DNA from: Corynebacterium vitaeruminis DSM 20294
GTDB taxonomy: Bacteria > Actinomycetota > Actinomycetes > Mycobacteriales > Mycobacteriaceae
Assembly: GCF_000550805.1 (NCBI RefSeq)
Contig: NZ_CP004353.1
Location: forward strand, 2,232,001 to 2,296,000
Length of the DNA stretch: 64,000 nt
Direction of reading: 5' to 3'
Under the pieces are notes generated by a model. The model was not told the DNA's origin. It did not search any database and saw only the letters and a list, made by a program, of their open reading frames with translations. Position 1 is the first letter of the stretch. Every line of letters starts with the position of its first letter. The translations under genes were made by a program, and so were the position numbers. Positions 39,527-48,700 of the stretch are shown here, one piece after another.

Positions 39527-40168
39527 ATGCTCAGCGACAAATTGGTGAAGGTTCTTTACACAGCGGGAACGGTCTTCGACAACCTCCGCTCGAGCGAGCT
39601 TTCGACGAGGTCCTTCCTCCAGAGCGGCGATGACTCTGGCATCGTTTCTCGCGCAGACCTTGACCTACTCAATGACCTGCGAGACGCAGCAGAGATTGCG
39701 GTGCACCACAAGAGCGTTCAATCACCGGTGAGCGAGGCAATCGTGAACGAGATGCATCGGGCCATGACCCGATCGGCCGCGCTGCGCCCGGGCAAGCTGC
39801 GTACGAAAGAGCAGAACATCGGTGTGTCCACTTCCTATGGTCGCCACATGCCACCGGCGCTCGAACCAGGGGAAATTGATGGACTGCTTCGATCCGCGCT
39901 CACTCAAGGCGACCGTCGTCGACAAGCCGCGTGGATATTCGTGCTCCTCGCCAAGGCACAACCATTTGAGGATGGAAATAAACGCACGGCATTGCTCACC
40001 GCCAACATCCATCTTCCGCTGTCCGAATACCTTTGCGCACCATTTGATCCAGATGACATCGAGGTATCAAGGAAGTTTCAAGATCTCCTCGCCCGAGCCT
40101 ATGTCTTCGACGAGATCGACCCGGTCGTTGACTATCTCCTAGAATATGGGCTGATCATTGGGGAATGA
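39527..40168 (+). CDS. Fic/Doc-family protein, candidate toxin next to cas3
   Basis: A 213-residue protein with a single Fic domain. The core motif reads AQPFEDGNKRTALLTAN (about residues 144-160). Fic enzymes transfer AMP or phosphate to target proteins and normally need a histidine where this protein has Gln145, so chemistry may differ or be lost; the rest of the loop (PF, DGNKR) is intact. No inhibitory (S/T)xxxE(G/N) helix is obvious, and no antitoxin gene lies next to it. AGGAAAC precedes the start. It is divergent from cas3 and downstream of the CRISPR-like RNA, whose 5' bases match codons 9-11. I infer a toxin or host-acting modifier under Cascade control; a fixed housekeeping role is the alternative. 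Confidence 0.82.
   Translation: MLSDKLVKVLYTAGTVFDNLRSSELSTRSFLQSGDDSGIVSRADLDLLNDLRDAAEIAVHHKSVQSPVSEAIVNEMHRAMTRSAALRPGKLRTKEQNIGVSTSYGRHMPPALEPGEIDGLLRSALTQGDRRRQAAWIFVLLAKAQPFEDGNKRTALLTANIHLPLSEYLCAPFDPDDIEVSRKFQDLLARAYVFDEIDPVVDYLLEYGLIIGE
39548..39583 (+). promoter_or_regulatory. Candidate Cascade target site (PAM plus seed) at the start of fic
   Basis: AAG at 39548-39550 is followed by GTTCTTT at 39551-39557, identical to the first seven bases of the pseudo-spacer at 39310. Beyond the seed only 8 of 26 positions match, so pairing is partial, which in known Cre systems allows binding without destruction by Cas3. The site lies 21 bases inside the fic gene, where bound Cascade could block elongation. 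AAG is the canonical PAM of E. coli I-E; the PAM of this system is not known. Confidence 0.6.
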
Positions 40169-40187
40169 TGGGCGATCCGTCCTCGTG

Positions 40188-41384
40188 TCAACGATCTGAC
40201 GTGGCGGAACCACGCTGCCTCGTCAAAAGCAGCATGACCAGCGCCGCCACCTGCATCGCTAGGCAGACGGCAACCAGCCCGGCGGTCGACTTCTCGTAGA
40301 GGTAACCCAGGAGCGTGCCGCCCACGAACCAAGCCGCGCCGTAGAAGGCGGCGAACAGCCCGTAGGCGGTGGCGCGGCGCTGTTTCGGCACGAGGTCGGC
40401 AACGCCAGCGCGCAGCGTGCTTTCCTGCACGCCCATCGCGGCGCCCCAGATGAGCACGCCCGCGATCGCCGTCCAGAAACCGCCGCTAAACGACAGCACG
40501 GTGCCAAGCCCAGCGAGGATTGGCAAGGAAACCAGCACCTTGATGCCGATCTGGTCGTAGTACTTGCCCGTGATGAGGGCAGCGATGGCGTCCACGCCCA
40601 TCGCGATCGCGTAGATGACCGGGATGGAGGCCACCGGCGCGATGCCACGCTCGGAAAGGTGGTAGCCGATGAGCCCGAAGGTGGCGTATCCGGCCATCGT
40701 CAGCGCGACGAAGACGGCGTAGCGCCAGAAGTCGGGCGAGAGCGCAACCGCGTCGCCCTCGGTTTCCTCGACCGTCGCCTCGTAGCGGGCGGGCTCGGGC
40801 ACCTTCCTGGCCAGCCAGAACAGGATCACCATGGCGATCGCACCGGGGATCGCCAGGATGGCGAAGCCCGTGGAGTAGCCGCCCGTTGCGGCCAGCACCG
40901 CCGCGACCAGCAGCGGCCCGGCGAACGCACCAGTCTGGTCGAGCGCCTCGTGGATGGCGAAGGCCTTGCCGCGGCCGGTCTCGCTGCCAGCGTGCGAGAT
41001 GAGCGTGTCTTTTGCGGGGCTGCGCACGGCCTTGCCGACGCGCTCGAGCAGGATGAGTGCCGATGCGCCCGCGACACCGAGCGGCAGCGCCAGCGCCGGG
41101 ACCGCCGCGGCGGTGAGCAGGTAGCCAGCGATCGTCCACGCCCAGTAGCGGTGCGTGCGGTCGGCGGCGGGACCGGAGACCAGCCGCAGAGCCAGCGCGG
41201 TCGCCTCCCCCGCCGCGGTCACCGCGCCCACCAGCGCGGCGCTCGCACCCAGCGAGCCAAGGAAGGGTCCCGTGATCGAGCGCGCCCCCTCGTAGACCAC
41301 GTCCATCAGCAAGCTGACGACGCCAAAGGTGACGACGAACCCCCAGGGCGAAAGCCCCATCTTCTTCTCACTCGGCGCGGGCAT
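40188..41384 (-). CDS. Major facilitator superfamily transporter
   Basis: A 398-residue membrane protein with about 12 hydrophobic helices in two halves, and a cytoplasmic loop with PEPARYEATVEETEGD between helices 6 and 7. Motif-like segments include RLVSGPAADRTHRYW after helix 2. The family fold is clear, but the substrate is not; drug efflux is only one possibility. The start at 41384 (MPAPSEKKMG) is chosen because earlier codons run into the tRNA gene. Convergent with fic, with a 19-base gap. Confidence 0.8.
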   Translation of the reverse strand: MPAPSEKKMGLSPWGFVVTFGVVSLLMDVVYEGARSITGPFLGSLGASAALVGAVTAAGEATALALRLVSGPAADRTHRYWAWTIAGYLLTAAAVPALALPLGVAGASALILLERVGKAVRSPAKDTLISHAGSETGRGKAFAIHEALDQTGAFAGPLLVAAVLAATGGYSTGFAILAIPGAIAMVILFWLARKVPEPARYEATVEETEGDAVALSPDFWRYAVFVALTMAGYATFGLIGYHLSERGIAPVASIPVIYAIAMGVDAIAALITGKYYDQIGIKVLVSLPILAGLGTVLSFSGGFWTAIAGVLIWGAAMGVQESTLRAGVADLVPKQRRATAYGLFAAFYGAAWFVGGTLLGYLYEKSTAGLVAVCLAMQVAALVMLLLTRQRGSATSDR

Positions 41385-41494
41385 ACTCCCAAGTCTATTG
41401 CCGCGGGCCGAGCGAAAAGCAGACTGTCTCCAAGCACACGAAAAGGCACTTCCCGAGGCTCGGCAAGAACCTCGAAAAGTGCCTTTGACCTGCG

Positions 41495-41568
41495 CGCCCC
41501 CAGCAGGATTCGAACCCGCGACCAATCGGGTAGAAGCCGACTGCTCTAATCCACTGAGCTATGGAGGC
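41495..41568 (-). tRNA. tRNA-Arg, anticodon TCT
   Basis: On the minus strand the acceptor arms GCCTCCA and TGGGGGC pair, the D arm AGCTCAGTGGATTAGAGC and the T arm GCGGGTTCGAATCCTGC are standard, and the anticodon loop CTTCTAC gives TCT, which reads AGA. Discriminator base is G; no CCA is encoded. Confidence 0.95.
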
Positions 41569-41655
41569 ATGTGGGAAATTCCAACCTTTACAGGTTAGCG
41601 CATTCCTTCCTCACCAATGAAAACGCGCCCGGCTTCCCCGGGGTCGCCCCGGGAG

Positions 41656-42303
41656 TTAGCTCGCGCGCCGCGTCGGCACGATCGAGAACGCCAGCTCCAC
41701 CAGCAGCGCGAGCAGCACCACCACGATCGCGCCGCCGACCATCTGCGGATAGTCGCGAGTCTTGAGACCTGCGAAGATGAACCTCCCGAGCCCTGCGTCG
41801 GCGGTGTAGGCGGCCAGGGTCGCGGTGGCGATGACCTGCACGCAGGCCGAGCGCAGCCCGCCGAGGATGAGCGGCCACGCGAGCGGAAGCTCCACCTGGG
41901 AGATCTGCTGCCACGGGGTCATGCCCATGGCGCGCGCGGATTTCACAACGAGCGGGTCGACGCTGGCCACGCCCGCGTACGCGCCCGCCAAAAGCGGCGG
42001 GATCGCCAGCACCACGAGCGCGATGGAGGGTGCGAGCAGCCCGATGCCGATGAACAGACCGAGCAGGGTGAGCAGGCCAAGGGTCGGGATCGCGCGCCCG
42101 GCGCCGGCCACCGCGGCTACTACCCCGCTACCGCGGCCGGAGTGCCCGATGGCGATGCCTATGGGCAGCGCGACGAGCGCGGCCACGGCCACCACGACGG
42201 CGGTGATACCGAGGTGTTGGACTAGGCGCAAAAGGATGCCGGAGGTGCCGGTCCAGTTGTGGACGTCGCTAAGCCAGGAAAACGAGGAGCTGAGGAGATC
42301 CAT
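41656..42303 (-). CDS. OpuC-type ABC permease (second)
   Basis: A 215-residue permease of glycine betaine/choline/osmoprotectant importers, with about five helices and the coupling EAA-like loop ARAMGMTPWQQISQVELPLAWPLILGG. Its start overlaps the stop of the first permease (ATGA), so the two are translationally coupled. It is the last gene of the operon; the expected substrate-binding protein gene does not follow. Confidence 0.88.
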   Translation of the reverse strand: MDLLSSSFSWLSDVHNWTGTSGILLRLVQHLGITAVVVAVAALVALPIGIAIGHSGRGSGVVAAVAGAGRAIPTLGLLTLLGLFIGIGLLAPSIALVVLAIPPLLAGAYAGVASVDPLVVKSARAMGMTPWQQISQVELPLAWPLILGGLRSACVQVIATATLAAYTADAGLGRFIFAGLKTRDYPQMVGGAIVVVLLALLVELAFSIVPTRRAS

Positions 42304-42953
42304 CAGGCGCCCACCCCTCCCCGAGCGCGGGTCCACGGGGTCAGCAGTCGCCCGAGGAGGACGACCATGGCGTCGACAAGCAGGGCTAGCACGACGGTGA
42401 GGACGAGCCCCATGGCGACCTCGGCCACGATGTTGCGCTGGAAGCCGTCGGTAAACAGGGTGCCCAGGCTCTTGATTCCCACGACGGCGCCGACGGTGAC
42501 GAGGCTGACGGTGCTGACGGCGGCCACGCGCAGGCCCGCGATGATGACGGGAGTGGCCAGCGGCAGCTCGACGTTGAGGAAGGACTGCCAGGGCGAGTAG
42601 CCAACCGCGACGGCCGAGGTGCGCGCGGCGGGCGAGACCGCGCCGAACGCGTCCGCGCAGCTGCGAGTGAGCACGGCGACGGCGTAGATGCTTAGGACGA
42701 TCACCATCGTCGCCTGCGAGCGCATGGACGTGCCCGTGATGATGGGCACGAGGATGAACATCGGCAGCGAAGGAATGGCGTACAGGGCGCTGATCAGGCC
42801 CAACAGCGCGGTGCGGCCGAGCGAGAAGCGCTGCGCGATCCAGCCCACGGGCACGGAGATGACGGTCGCGATGGCGATCGCGGAGAGCGCCAGCCACAGG
42901 TGCGTGAGCGTCAGCTCCGCCATGTTATTTACATTGTGCGAAATCCAATTCAT
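42303..42953 (-). CDS. OpuC-type ABC permease (first)
   Basis: A 216-residue permease related to its downstream neighbour, with the EAA loop segment AVAVGYSPWQSFLNVELPLATPVIIAG and a long last loop before the final helix. Its start overlaps the ATPase stop by 4 bases. With the second permease it would form the heterodimeric channel of an osmoprotectant importer. Confidence 0.88.
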   Translation of the reverse strand: MNWISHNVNNMAELTLTHLWLALSAIAIATVISVPVGWIAQRFSLGRTALLGLISALYAIPSLPMFILVPIITGTSMRSQATMVIVLSIYAVAVLTRSCADAFGAVSPAARTSAVAVGYSPWQSFLNVELPLATPVIIAGLRVAAVSTVSLVTVGAVVGIKSLGTLFTDGFQRNIVAEVAMGLVLTVVLALLVDAMVVLLGRLLTPWTRARGGVGA

Positions 42954-43762
42954 TCCCGCACCGCCCCCACCACGCGCCCGGTTCCATCCACGACCACGGT
43001 GGTTTCGCCACGCTTTTCGACGCTCAGCCTTCGGCTGCCGGAGTTGATCCCGAGGAAGTCCGCCACGAACTCGCCCGCGGGGTGAGCGAGCAGATCCGCG
43101 GCGCTGCCGCGCTGGGCGATGGTGCCGCCGGGACGCAGGACGATGATGTCGTCGGCGAGCGCGAAGGCCTCGTCGATGTCGTGGGTGACAAACAGGACGG
43201 TCTTGCCCAGCTCGGCCTGCAGGCGGCGGACCTCCTGCTGCAGCTCCCGGCGCACGATCGGGTCGACGGCCGAGAACGGCTCGTCCATGAGCAGCACGTT
43301 CGCCTCCGCGGCGAGCGCGCGGGCGACGCCGACGCGCTGCTGCTGCCCGCCGGAGAGCTGCGCCGGGTAGCGGGTGAACATGGCCGCATCGATGCCGACG
43401 AGCTCGAGTAGCTCCCCCGCCCGCTTGCGCGCCTCGGCCTTGCTGGCGCCGGCGAGCCGGGGCACGACGGCGACGTTGTCGATGGCGGTGCGGTGCGGGA
43501 AAAGCCCGCCCTGCTGGAGGACATCGCCGATCGAGCGACGCAGGCGCACCGGGTCCTTGGTGGCCACGTCGACGCCGTCGACCAGCACCTGGCCGCCGGT
43601 CGGGTCGATCATGCGGTTGACCATGGAGATCAGCGTGGACTTGCCCGAGCCGCTGGAGCCGACCAACACGGTGGTGGTGTTGTCGGGCACGGTGAAGGAC
43701 ACGTGGTCGACGGCGGTGGTGCCGTCGGGATAGACCTTGGAGACGTCGCGGAACTCGATCAT
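42950..43762 (-). CDS. OpuC/ProV-type ABC transporter ATPase
   Basis: A 270-residue ATPase with Walker A VGSSGSGKSTL, Q-loop VLQQGGLFPH, signature AQLSGGQQQRVGVARAL, Walker B LLMDEPFSAVD and the switch histidine in FVTHDIDEAF. The start motif MIEFRDVSKVYPDGTTAVDHVS is typical of quaternary-amine importers. Only about 50 residues follow the ABC core, so it lacks the paired CBS domains found in ProV. A TATATA sequence upstream near 43822 on the minus strand may be its -10. Confidence 0.9.
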   Translation of the reverse strand: MIEFRDVSKVYPDGTTAVDHVSFTVPDNTTTVLVGSSGSGKSTLISMVNRMIDPTGGQVLVDGVDVATKDPVRLRRSIGDVLQQGGLFPHRTAIDNVAVVPRLAGASKAEARKRAGELLELVGIDAAMFTRYPAQLSGGQQQRVGVARALAAEANVLLMDEPFSAVDPIVRRELQQEVRRLQAELGKTVLFVTHDIDEAFALADDIIVLRPGGTIAQRGSAADLLAHPAGEFVADFLGINSGSRRLSVEKRGETTVVVDGTGRVVGAVRE

Positions 43763-43941
43763 CGGGCCACCTCGCCAAGGCGTGTGCGGCTTGCTGCGTG
43801 ACGGTAAATGATCGTCTCCTTATATATGCATCGATGGCAATGTGCGCCCCAGCCTACCCGCCGCATTCTGCGCGGCGCGAGAAATTGCCTATGATGGGTC
43901 GGTAGTTGGGGATCGATTGCGACACGGGAGCGAAGAACACG

Positions 43942-44640
43942 ATGAAGAAAACCACGGCCGCCGCGCTCTTGCTCGCCGCCGCCACCCTCGCGGCGGCTAC
44001 CACCGCCTGCTCGAAGGACGGCGAGGAATCCTCGCCCGCCAGCAGCGTGGCGACGTCCACCACTTCCTCCGCGGCACCGACCACCGAGGCCTCCGCCGTC
44101 AACAAGGGTGCCGCCCCCGGCGGCGTGGGATCCTTCACGATGGACGGCCCGGCCGCCATCACCGGCGCCACCTACGACTCGATGCCCTACGAGCTCCCGC
44201 TCAACCCCGCGGGCCCGCAGGACACAATGGTCCGCTGGGTCACCGGCTGGGGGCAGTCCCCCACCACGCCCGAGAAGGGCACCACCTACGTGCTCGGCCA
44301 CGCGTGGGGCCAGCAGAAGCTCGTGTTCAACCCGATCTCCGAGCTGGTCACTGCCACCGCCGACATGAACGCCCCGGTCACCGTCCCCGGCGACGAGGGG
44401 GTCACCGTGCGGCGGTTCAACTCCACCGCGCTCAACGGCTCGAAGATCACGATGTCGGACGGCACCGGCGCCCGCGAGTGGGTCGTGGACACCGCTTACC
44501 TCGTGGACAAGGACGAGGCCGCCTACGATACCCAGCTGGTCGACGAGACCATCCCCGGGCGCATCGTGCTCATCGCCTGCTCGGTCGACGGCTCCCAGGA
44601 CCTCGACTACAACGTCATCGTGGAGGGGCACCTGGACTAG
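43942..44640 (+). CDS. Sortase-like lipoprotein (class E/F type)
   Basis: A 232-residue secreted protein. An N-terminal signal with a lipobox-like end (LAAATTACSKDG, Cys near residue 23) suggests membrane anchoring as a lipoprotein. After a low-complexity Ser/Thr linker comes a sortase beta-barrel with the catalytic histidine in TYVLGHAWG and the cysteine in VLIACSVDG, followed by DYNVIVEGHL. The arginine usually found shortly after the cysteine is not obvious. It may process surface proteins or act as a non-standard transpeptidase; no LPxTG protein is encoded nearby. TATGAT at 43890 may be its -10. Confidence 0.72.
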   Translation: MKKTTAAALLLAAATLAAATTACSKDGEESSPASSVATSTTSSAAPTTEASAVNKGAAPGGVGSFTMDGPAAITGATYDSMPYELPLNPAGPQDTMVRWVTGWGQSPTTPEKGTTYVLGHAWGQQKLVFNPISELVTATADMNAPVTVPGDEGVTVRRFNSTALNGSKITMSDGTGAREWVVDTAYLVDKDEAAYDTQLVDETIPGRIVLIACSVDGSQDLDYNVIVEGHLD

Positions 44641-44722
44641 GGCGGTCGCCGTGGGCGTCGAAAAGCGAATGCACAGGTAGACTAGGCGGCAGTTAAATCC
44701 CTGACCGAAAGGCCCACGCCCC

Positions 44723-45526
44723 ATGACCCTACCAGCTCCCACGATGAACGCCCGCGCCGTAGTCACCGGCGCCAGCCAAGGCATCGGCCGGGCGATCGCC
44801 CGCGACCTCGCCGCGATGGGCTACAACCTCATCCTGGTCGCCCGCCGCGAGGAAATCCTCAAGGAGCTGGCCGACGAGCTGGAGAAGAAGCATGCCATCG
44901 TCGCCGAGGTCCGCGCCTGCGACCTCGCCGACGAGACCGCCCGCGCAGCACTCATCGAAGAGCTCCAGGGTCGCGAGATCAACATCCTCATCAGCTCCGC
45001 AGGCATCGCCTCCTTCGGCCCCTTCCTCAAGCAGGACTGGGGGTACGAGACCAAGCAGTTCTCGCTGAACGCCACCGCCGTCTTCGAGCTCACCCACGCA
45101 GTGCTGCCGGGCATGGTCGCCCGCGGCACCGGCGCCATCTGCAACGTCGGCTCCGTGGCGGGCAACGGCCCGATCCCCAACAACGCCACCTACGTGTTCA
45201 CCAAGGCCGGCGTCAACGCGTTTACCGAGGCCCTGCACTACGAGCTCAAGGGCACCGGCGTCACCTGCACCCTGCTGGCACCCGGCCCCGTCCGCGAGGC
45301 GGAGATCCCCGCCGAGGAGCAGTCGATCGTGGACAAGGTGGTCCCCGACTTCCTGTGGACCACCTACGAGTCCTGCTCCCGCGAGACCCTCGAGGCCATG
45401 GCCGCGGGCAAGCGCCGCGTCGTGCCCGGACCCCTGTCGAAGGCCATGAACGTGGTCTCCCAGTTCGCGCCGACCGGGCTGCTCGCACCCGTGATGGGGG
45501 CGTTCTACAAGAAGATGGGCGAGTAG
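44723..45526 (+). CDS. cmrA: Short-chain dehydrogenase, probable mycolate reductase CmrA
   Basis: A 267-residue classical SDR. The cofactor motif is VVTGASQGIGRAIA, the active site shows Ser in VGSVAG and YVFTK (Tyr and Lys). The C-terminal region (GKRRVVPGPLSKAMNVVSQFAPTGLL) matches what I recall of CmrA, which reduces the 3-oxo group in the last step of mycolic acid synthesis. In M. tuberculosis and other mycolate-makers the gene (Rv2509) lies close to orn (Rv2511); here orn is at 53097, with the II-C system in between, which supports the identity. The exact function is inferred. Confidence 0.78.
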   Translation: MTLPAPTMNARAVVTGASQGIGRAIARDLAAMGYNLILVARREEILKELADELEKKHAIVAEVRACDLADETARAALIEELQGREINILISSAGIASFGPFLKQDWGYETKQFSLNATAVFELTHAVLPGMVARGTGAICNVGSVAGNGPIPNNATYVFTKAGVNAFTEALHYELKGTGVTCTLLAPGPVREAEIPAEEQSIVDKVVPDFLWTTYESCSRETLEAMAAGKRRVVPGPLSKAMNVVSQFAPTGLLAPVMGAFYKKMGE

Positions 45527-45572
45527 TACTGCCCGTGTCAATCCCCAGATGAGGGTAATTTTCCGTTTTTCT

Positions 45573-45600
45573 GCGACATATTGCAATCGCCTACTACAAT
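45573..45600 (+). promoter_or_regulatory. Predicted promoter of tracrRNA (and possibly cas9)
   Basis: GCGACA at 45573-45578 and TACAAT at 45595-45600 are 16 bases apart and would start RNA near 45606, at the first base before the anti-repeat. No other promoter fits between the tracrRNA terminator and cas9 because only 19 bases separate the T-run from the cas9 start. Confidence 0.6.
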
Positions 45601-45605
45601 CGAAA

Positions 45606-45685
45606 ACGAACTGAACCTCAGTAAAACATTGCCCCGCTTGCAGTGTTGAATGCTCCAGCCGGCCGCCTCGTGCGGCCGGCTTTTT
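45606..45685 (+). ncRNA. tracrRNA of the type II-C system
   Basis: The anti-repeat GAACTGAACCTCAG (45608-45621) pairs with the crRNA repeat when the array is read on the minus strand, with one changed base. Next come a nexus-like hairpin region (AACATTG with CAGTGTT, 45626-45648) and a strong terminator hairpin with 9-bp arms (45658-45666, 45672-45680) and five T. The layout closely resembles the C. diphtheriae Cas9 guide scaffold as I remember it. It lies in the same direction as cas9 and just upstream. Confidence 0.93.
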
Positions 45686-45704
45686 CATAAAAGAAAGGCC
45701 CACC

Positions 45705-48700
45705 ATGGTCTCCCTCAAATATAGAGTCGGCATTGACGTCGGAACCTTCTCCGTTGGCCTCGCAGCTATCGAGGTTGATGAGAAAGACATGCCTGTGAAG
45801 ATCCTCAGCGCGGTCTCCCACATCCACGATTCGGGGCTCGACCCAGACCAGCAGCAAGATGCTGTCACTCGTCTCGCGTCAAGCGGCATCGCACGCCGTA
45901 CTCGTCGGCTTTACCGTCGCAAGCGTCGCCGTCTCGTCCAGCTGGACAAGTTCATTGAGGGGCTCGGGTGGCCGGTCAAGGAGTTTGAGGAATACAGCGA
46001 TCCGTTCATGCCCTGGCACGCGCGGGCAGAACTGGCTGCGGGTTTCATTGAGGATGAGGCAGAGCGAAACGAGAAGCTCTCCATCGCCATGCGGCATATC
46101 GCGCGTCACCGTGGCTGGCGAAACCCGTATTCAAAGGTGTCCACCCTCCACACTGAGGTTGCACCCAGCGAGGCTTTCCTCGCGATCAAGGAGGAGATTG
46201 CCAAAGTGGCGGGCATCAAGATCCCTGACGACATCACCGTCGGCCAGCTCGTCGCTTTTTGCAACCTAGGCAAGCACCGGCTCCGCGGCAAGGGCGGCGT
46301 GCTTTCTTCACGCCTCCTCCAAAGCGACCACGCCAATGAGATCATCGTGATCGGCCGCATGCAAAATCTCGATTCTTCGCTGGTGAAGCAGCTTATCAAC
46401 GAGGTGTTTAAAGCCGAGTCTCCAAAGGGGTCTGCTGCGGGACGAACTGGTGTGGATCCGCTCCAGCCCTCCAAGAAACGCGCCCTCAAGGCTACCGAGG
46501 AGTTCCAGCGTTACCGGATCGCCTCGTTGATCGGTAACCTCCGCATCCGTGAGGGCAGTGGACAACGACGCCTGACAAAGGAGGAGACCTCCCTCGTCTT
46601 CGATCACCTCATCAACCTCAAGCCGAAGTCGGAGCCGTCATGGCTGGCTGTGTGCGAGATCCTGGGAATCGATCGCGGCAACCTCCGCGGTACCGCCACG
46701 ATGACCGATGATGGCGAGCGCGCGGGTGCCGCTCCTCCCGTCCATGAGACCACGCGCCGTATCCTCAACTGCAAGGTTAAACCTCTCGTAGCTTGGTGGA
46801 TGGAGGCTAATGCCGAGGATCGCTACGCCATGATTAAAGCTTTGGCCAACTCCGAGGTCGATGACTTCGACTCACAATCAGGCGCCAAGGTGCAGGCCTT
46901 CTTCGCCGAGCTTTCCGACGAAGATAACTTGAAGCTCGATTCACTCCACCTACCCATGGGCCGAGCGGCCTACTGCGAAGATACTCTCGCACGCATCACC
47001 AAGCGCATCCTCGAAAACGGCGAGGACCTTTACGAGGCACGCCTCCATGAGTTCCAAACTCCGGTCGATTGGACACCACCCGCTCCCGAGATCGGTGCTC
47101 CAGTAGGCAACCCAGCGGTCGATCGCGTCCTCAAGGCCGTGTCGCGGTGGTTGGAAACCGCCGTCGATACTTGGGGAGTGCCCACACACATCACCATCGA
47201 GCACGTCCGCGACGCGTTCACCAGCGAGAGAAAATCCCGCGAAATTGACCGCGATCAGCAAAGACGCGCCAAGAGGAACTACGAGGTGTTCGCAGAGATG
47301 GAGAAAACACTCGGTGTTCAGAACCGCAATCGCTCTGATCTCACTAGGTACCTCGCTGTCCAGCGCCAAAATGGACAGTGCGCCTACTGCGGAACGCCCA
47401 TCTCGTACCAAGGCGAGGGCAAAGACAATTTTGAGATGGACCACATCGTGCCCCAAGCTGGCCCAGGTTCAACCAACAAGCGCGAGAATCTCGTCGCGGT
47501 GTGCCCTAGCTGTAACAGGTCAAAGGGTAACGTTCCTTTCGCCGTTTGGGCTGCGAAATCGACCAACCCGAATATCTCTGTAAAAGCGGCCGTTGAGAGG
47601 ACTCGCCACTGGCTGGCGGATCCCGGCTTGAACGCGACCCAATTTGCCAAGTTCCGTAAGGCTGTTTGCGACCGACTTTCCCGCGTTTCCATCGATGAGG
47701 AAATCGACGCACGCTCCATCGAGTCGGTGGCATGGATGGCCAATGAGCTCCGCGGGCGCATCGCTCAGCGTTTTGCCAAGGACGGGACAAAGGTCGCCGT
47801 CTATCGCGGTGAGCTCACAGCCAAGGCCCGCGGCGCATCCGGAATCAGCAAGCGCCTCGTCTTCCTCGATGGCTATGGCAAGACCCGCTTTGACCGACGC
47901 CACCACGCCGTCGACGCGGCGGTGATTACCTTCATTACCCCGACGATCGCGACCATCCTGGCTCAGCGTGATTCGATGCGCGACTCCCAGAACCTCCTTC
48001 GCGAGCCTGCTCAGTGGAAGGAATTCACTGGCCTCGAAGAAAAAGACCGTTTCATGTGGACGCGGTGGAAGATCCAAATGGAGAAGCTCAGCGTCCTACT
48101 CAACGAAGCTCTCGCAAACGATCGAATTGTTGTGATGTCGAACCTGCGGCTGCGCCTCGGGAACGGCTCCGCACACGAAGACACCATTGGCAAGCTGACC
48201 AAGCTCCACGTTGGCGACGCTCTTTCGGTGGCGATGATCGATCGCGCGGCTTCAGAAGCACTGTGGTGTGCGCTTACCCGGCATCCTGATTTCGACCCCA
48301 AGGAAGGTCTCCCCGCCGATCCGAGCCGACAGATTCGGATTCACGGCACACGCCTCGGCGCCACGGATGAAATCGGATTCTTCCCAGTCAACGCGGGATG
48401 CATTGCCCTCAACGGTGGATACGTCGAGCTCGGCTCCAGCTTCCACCACGCACGCATCTACAAGATCACCAGCGGAAAGAAGCCTGTTTACGCGATGATG
48501 CGCGTGTACACCGTGGACCTGCTCCCCTACCGCAACCAGGATCTGTTCACCGCAGAGATCAAGCCGCAGTCTATGACGATGCGCCAGTGCGAGCCCAAGC
48601 TCCGCAAGGCGATCGCTGAGGGGAACGCCGAATACCTTGGATGGCTTGTCGTCGATGACGAGCTGCTCATTGACCCGACTCCATTCAGCGACGGTCAGGT

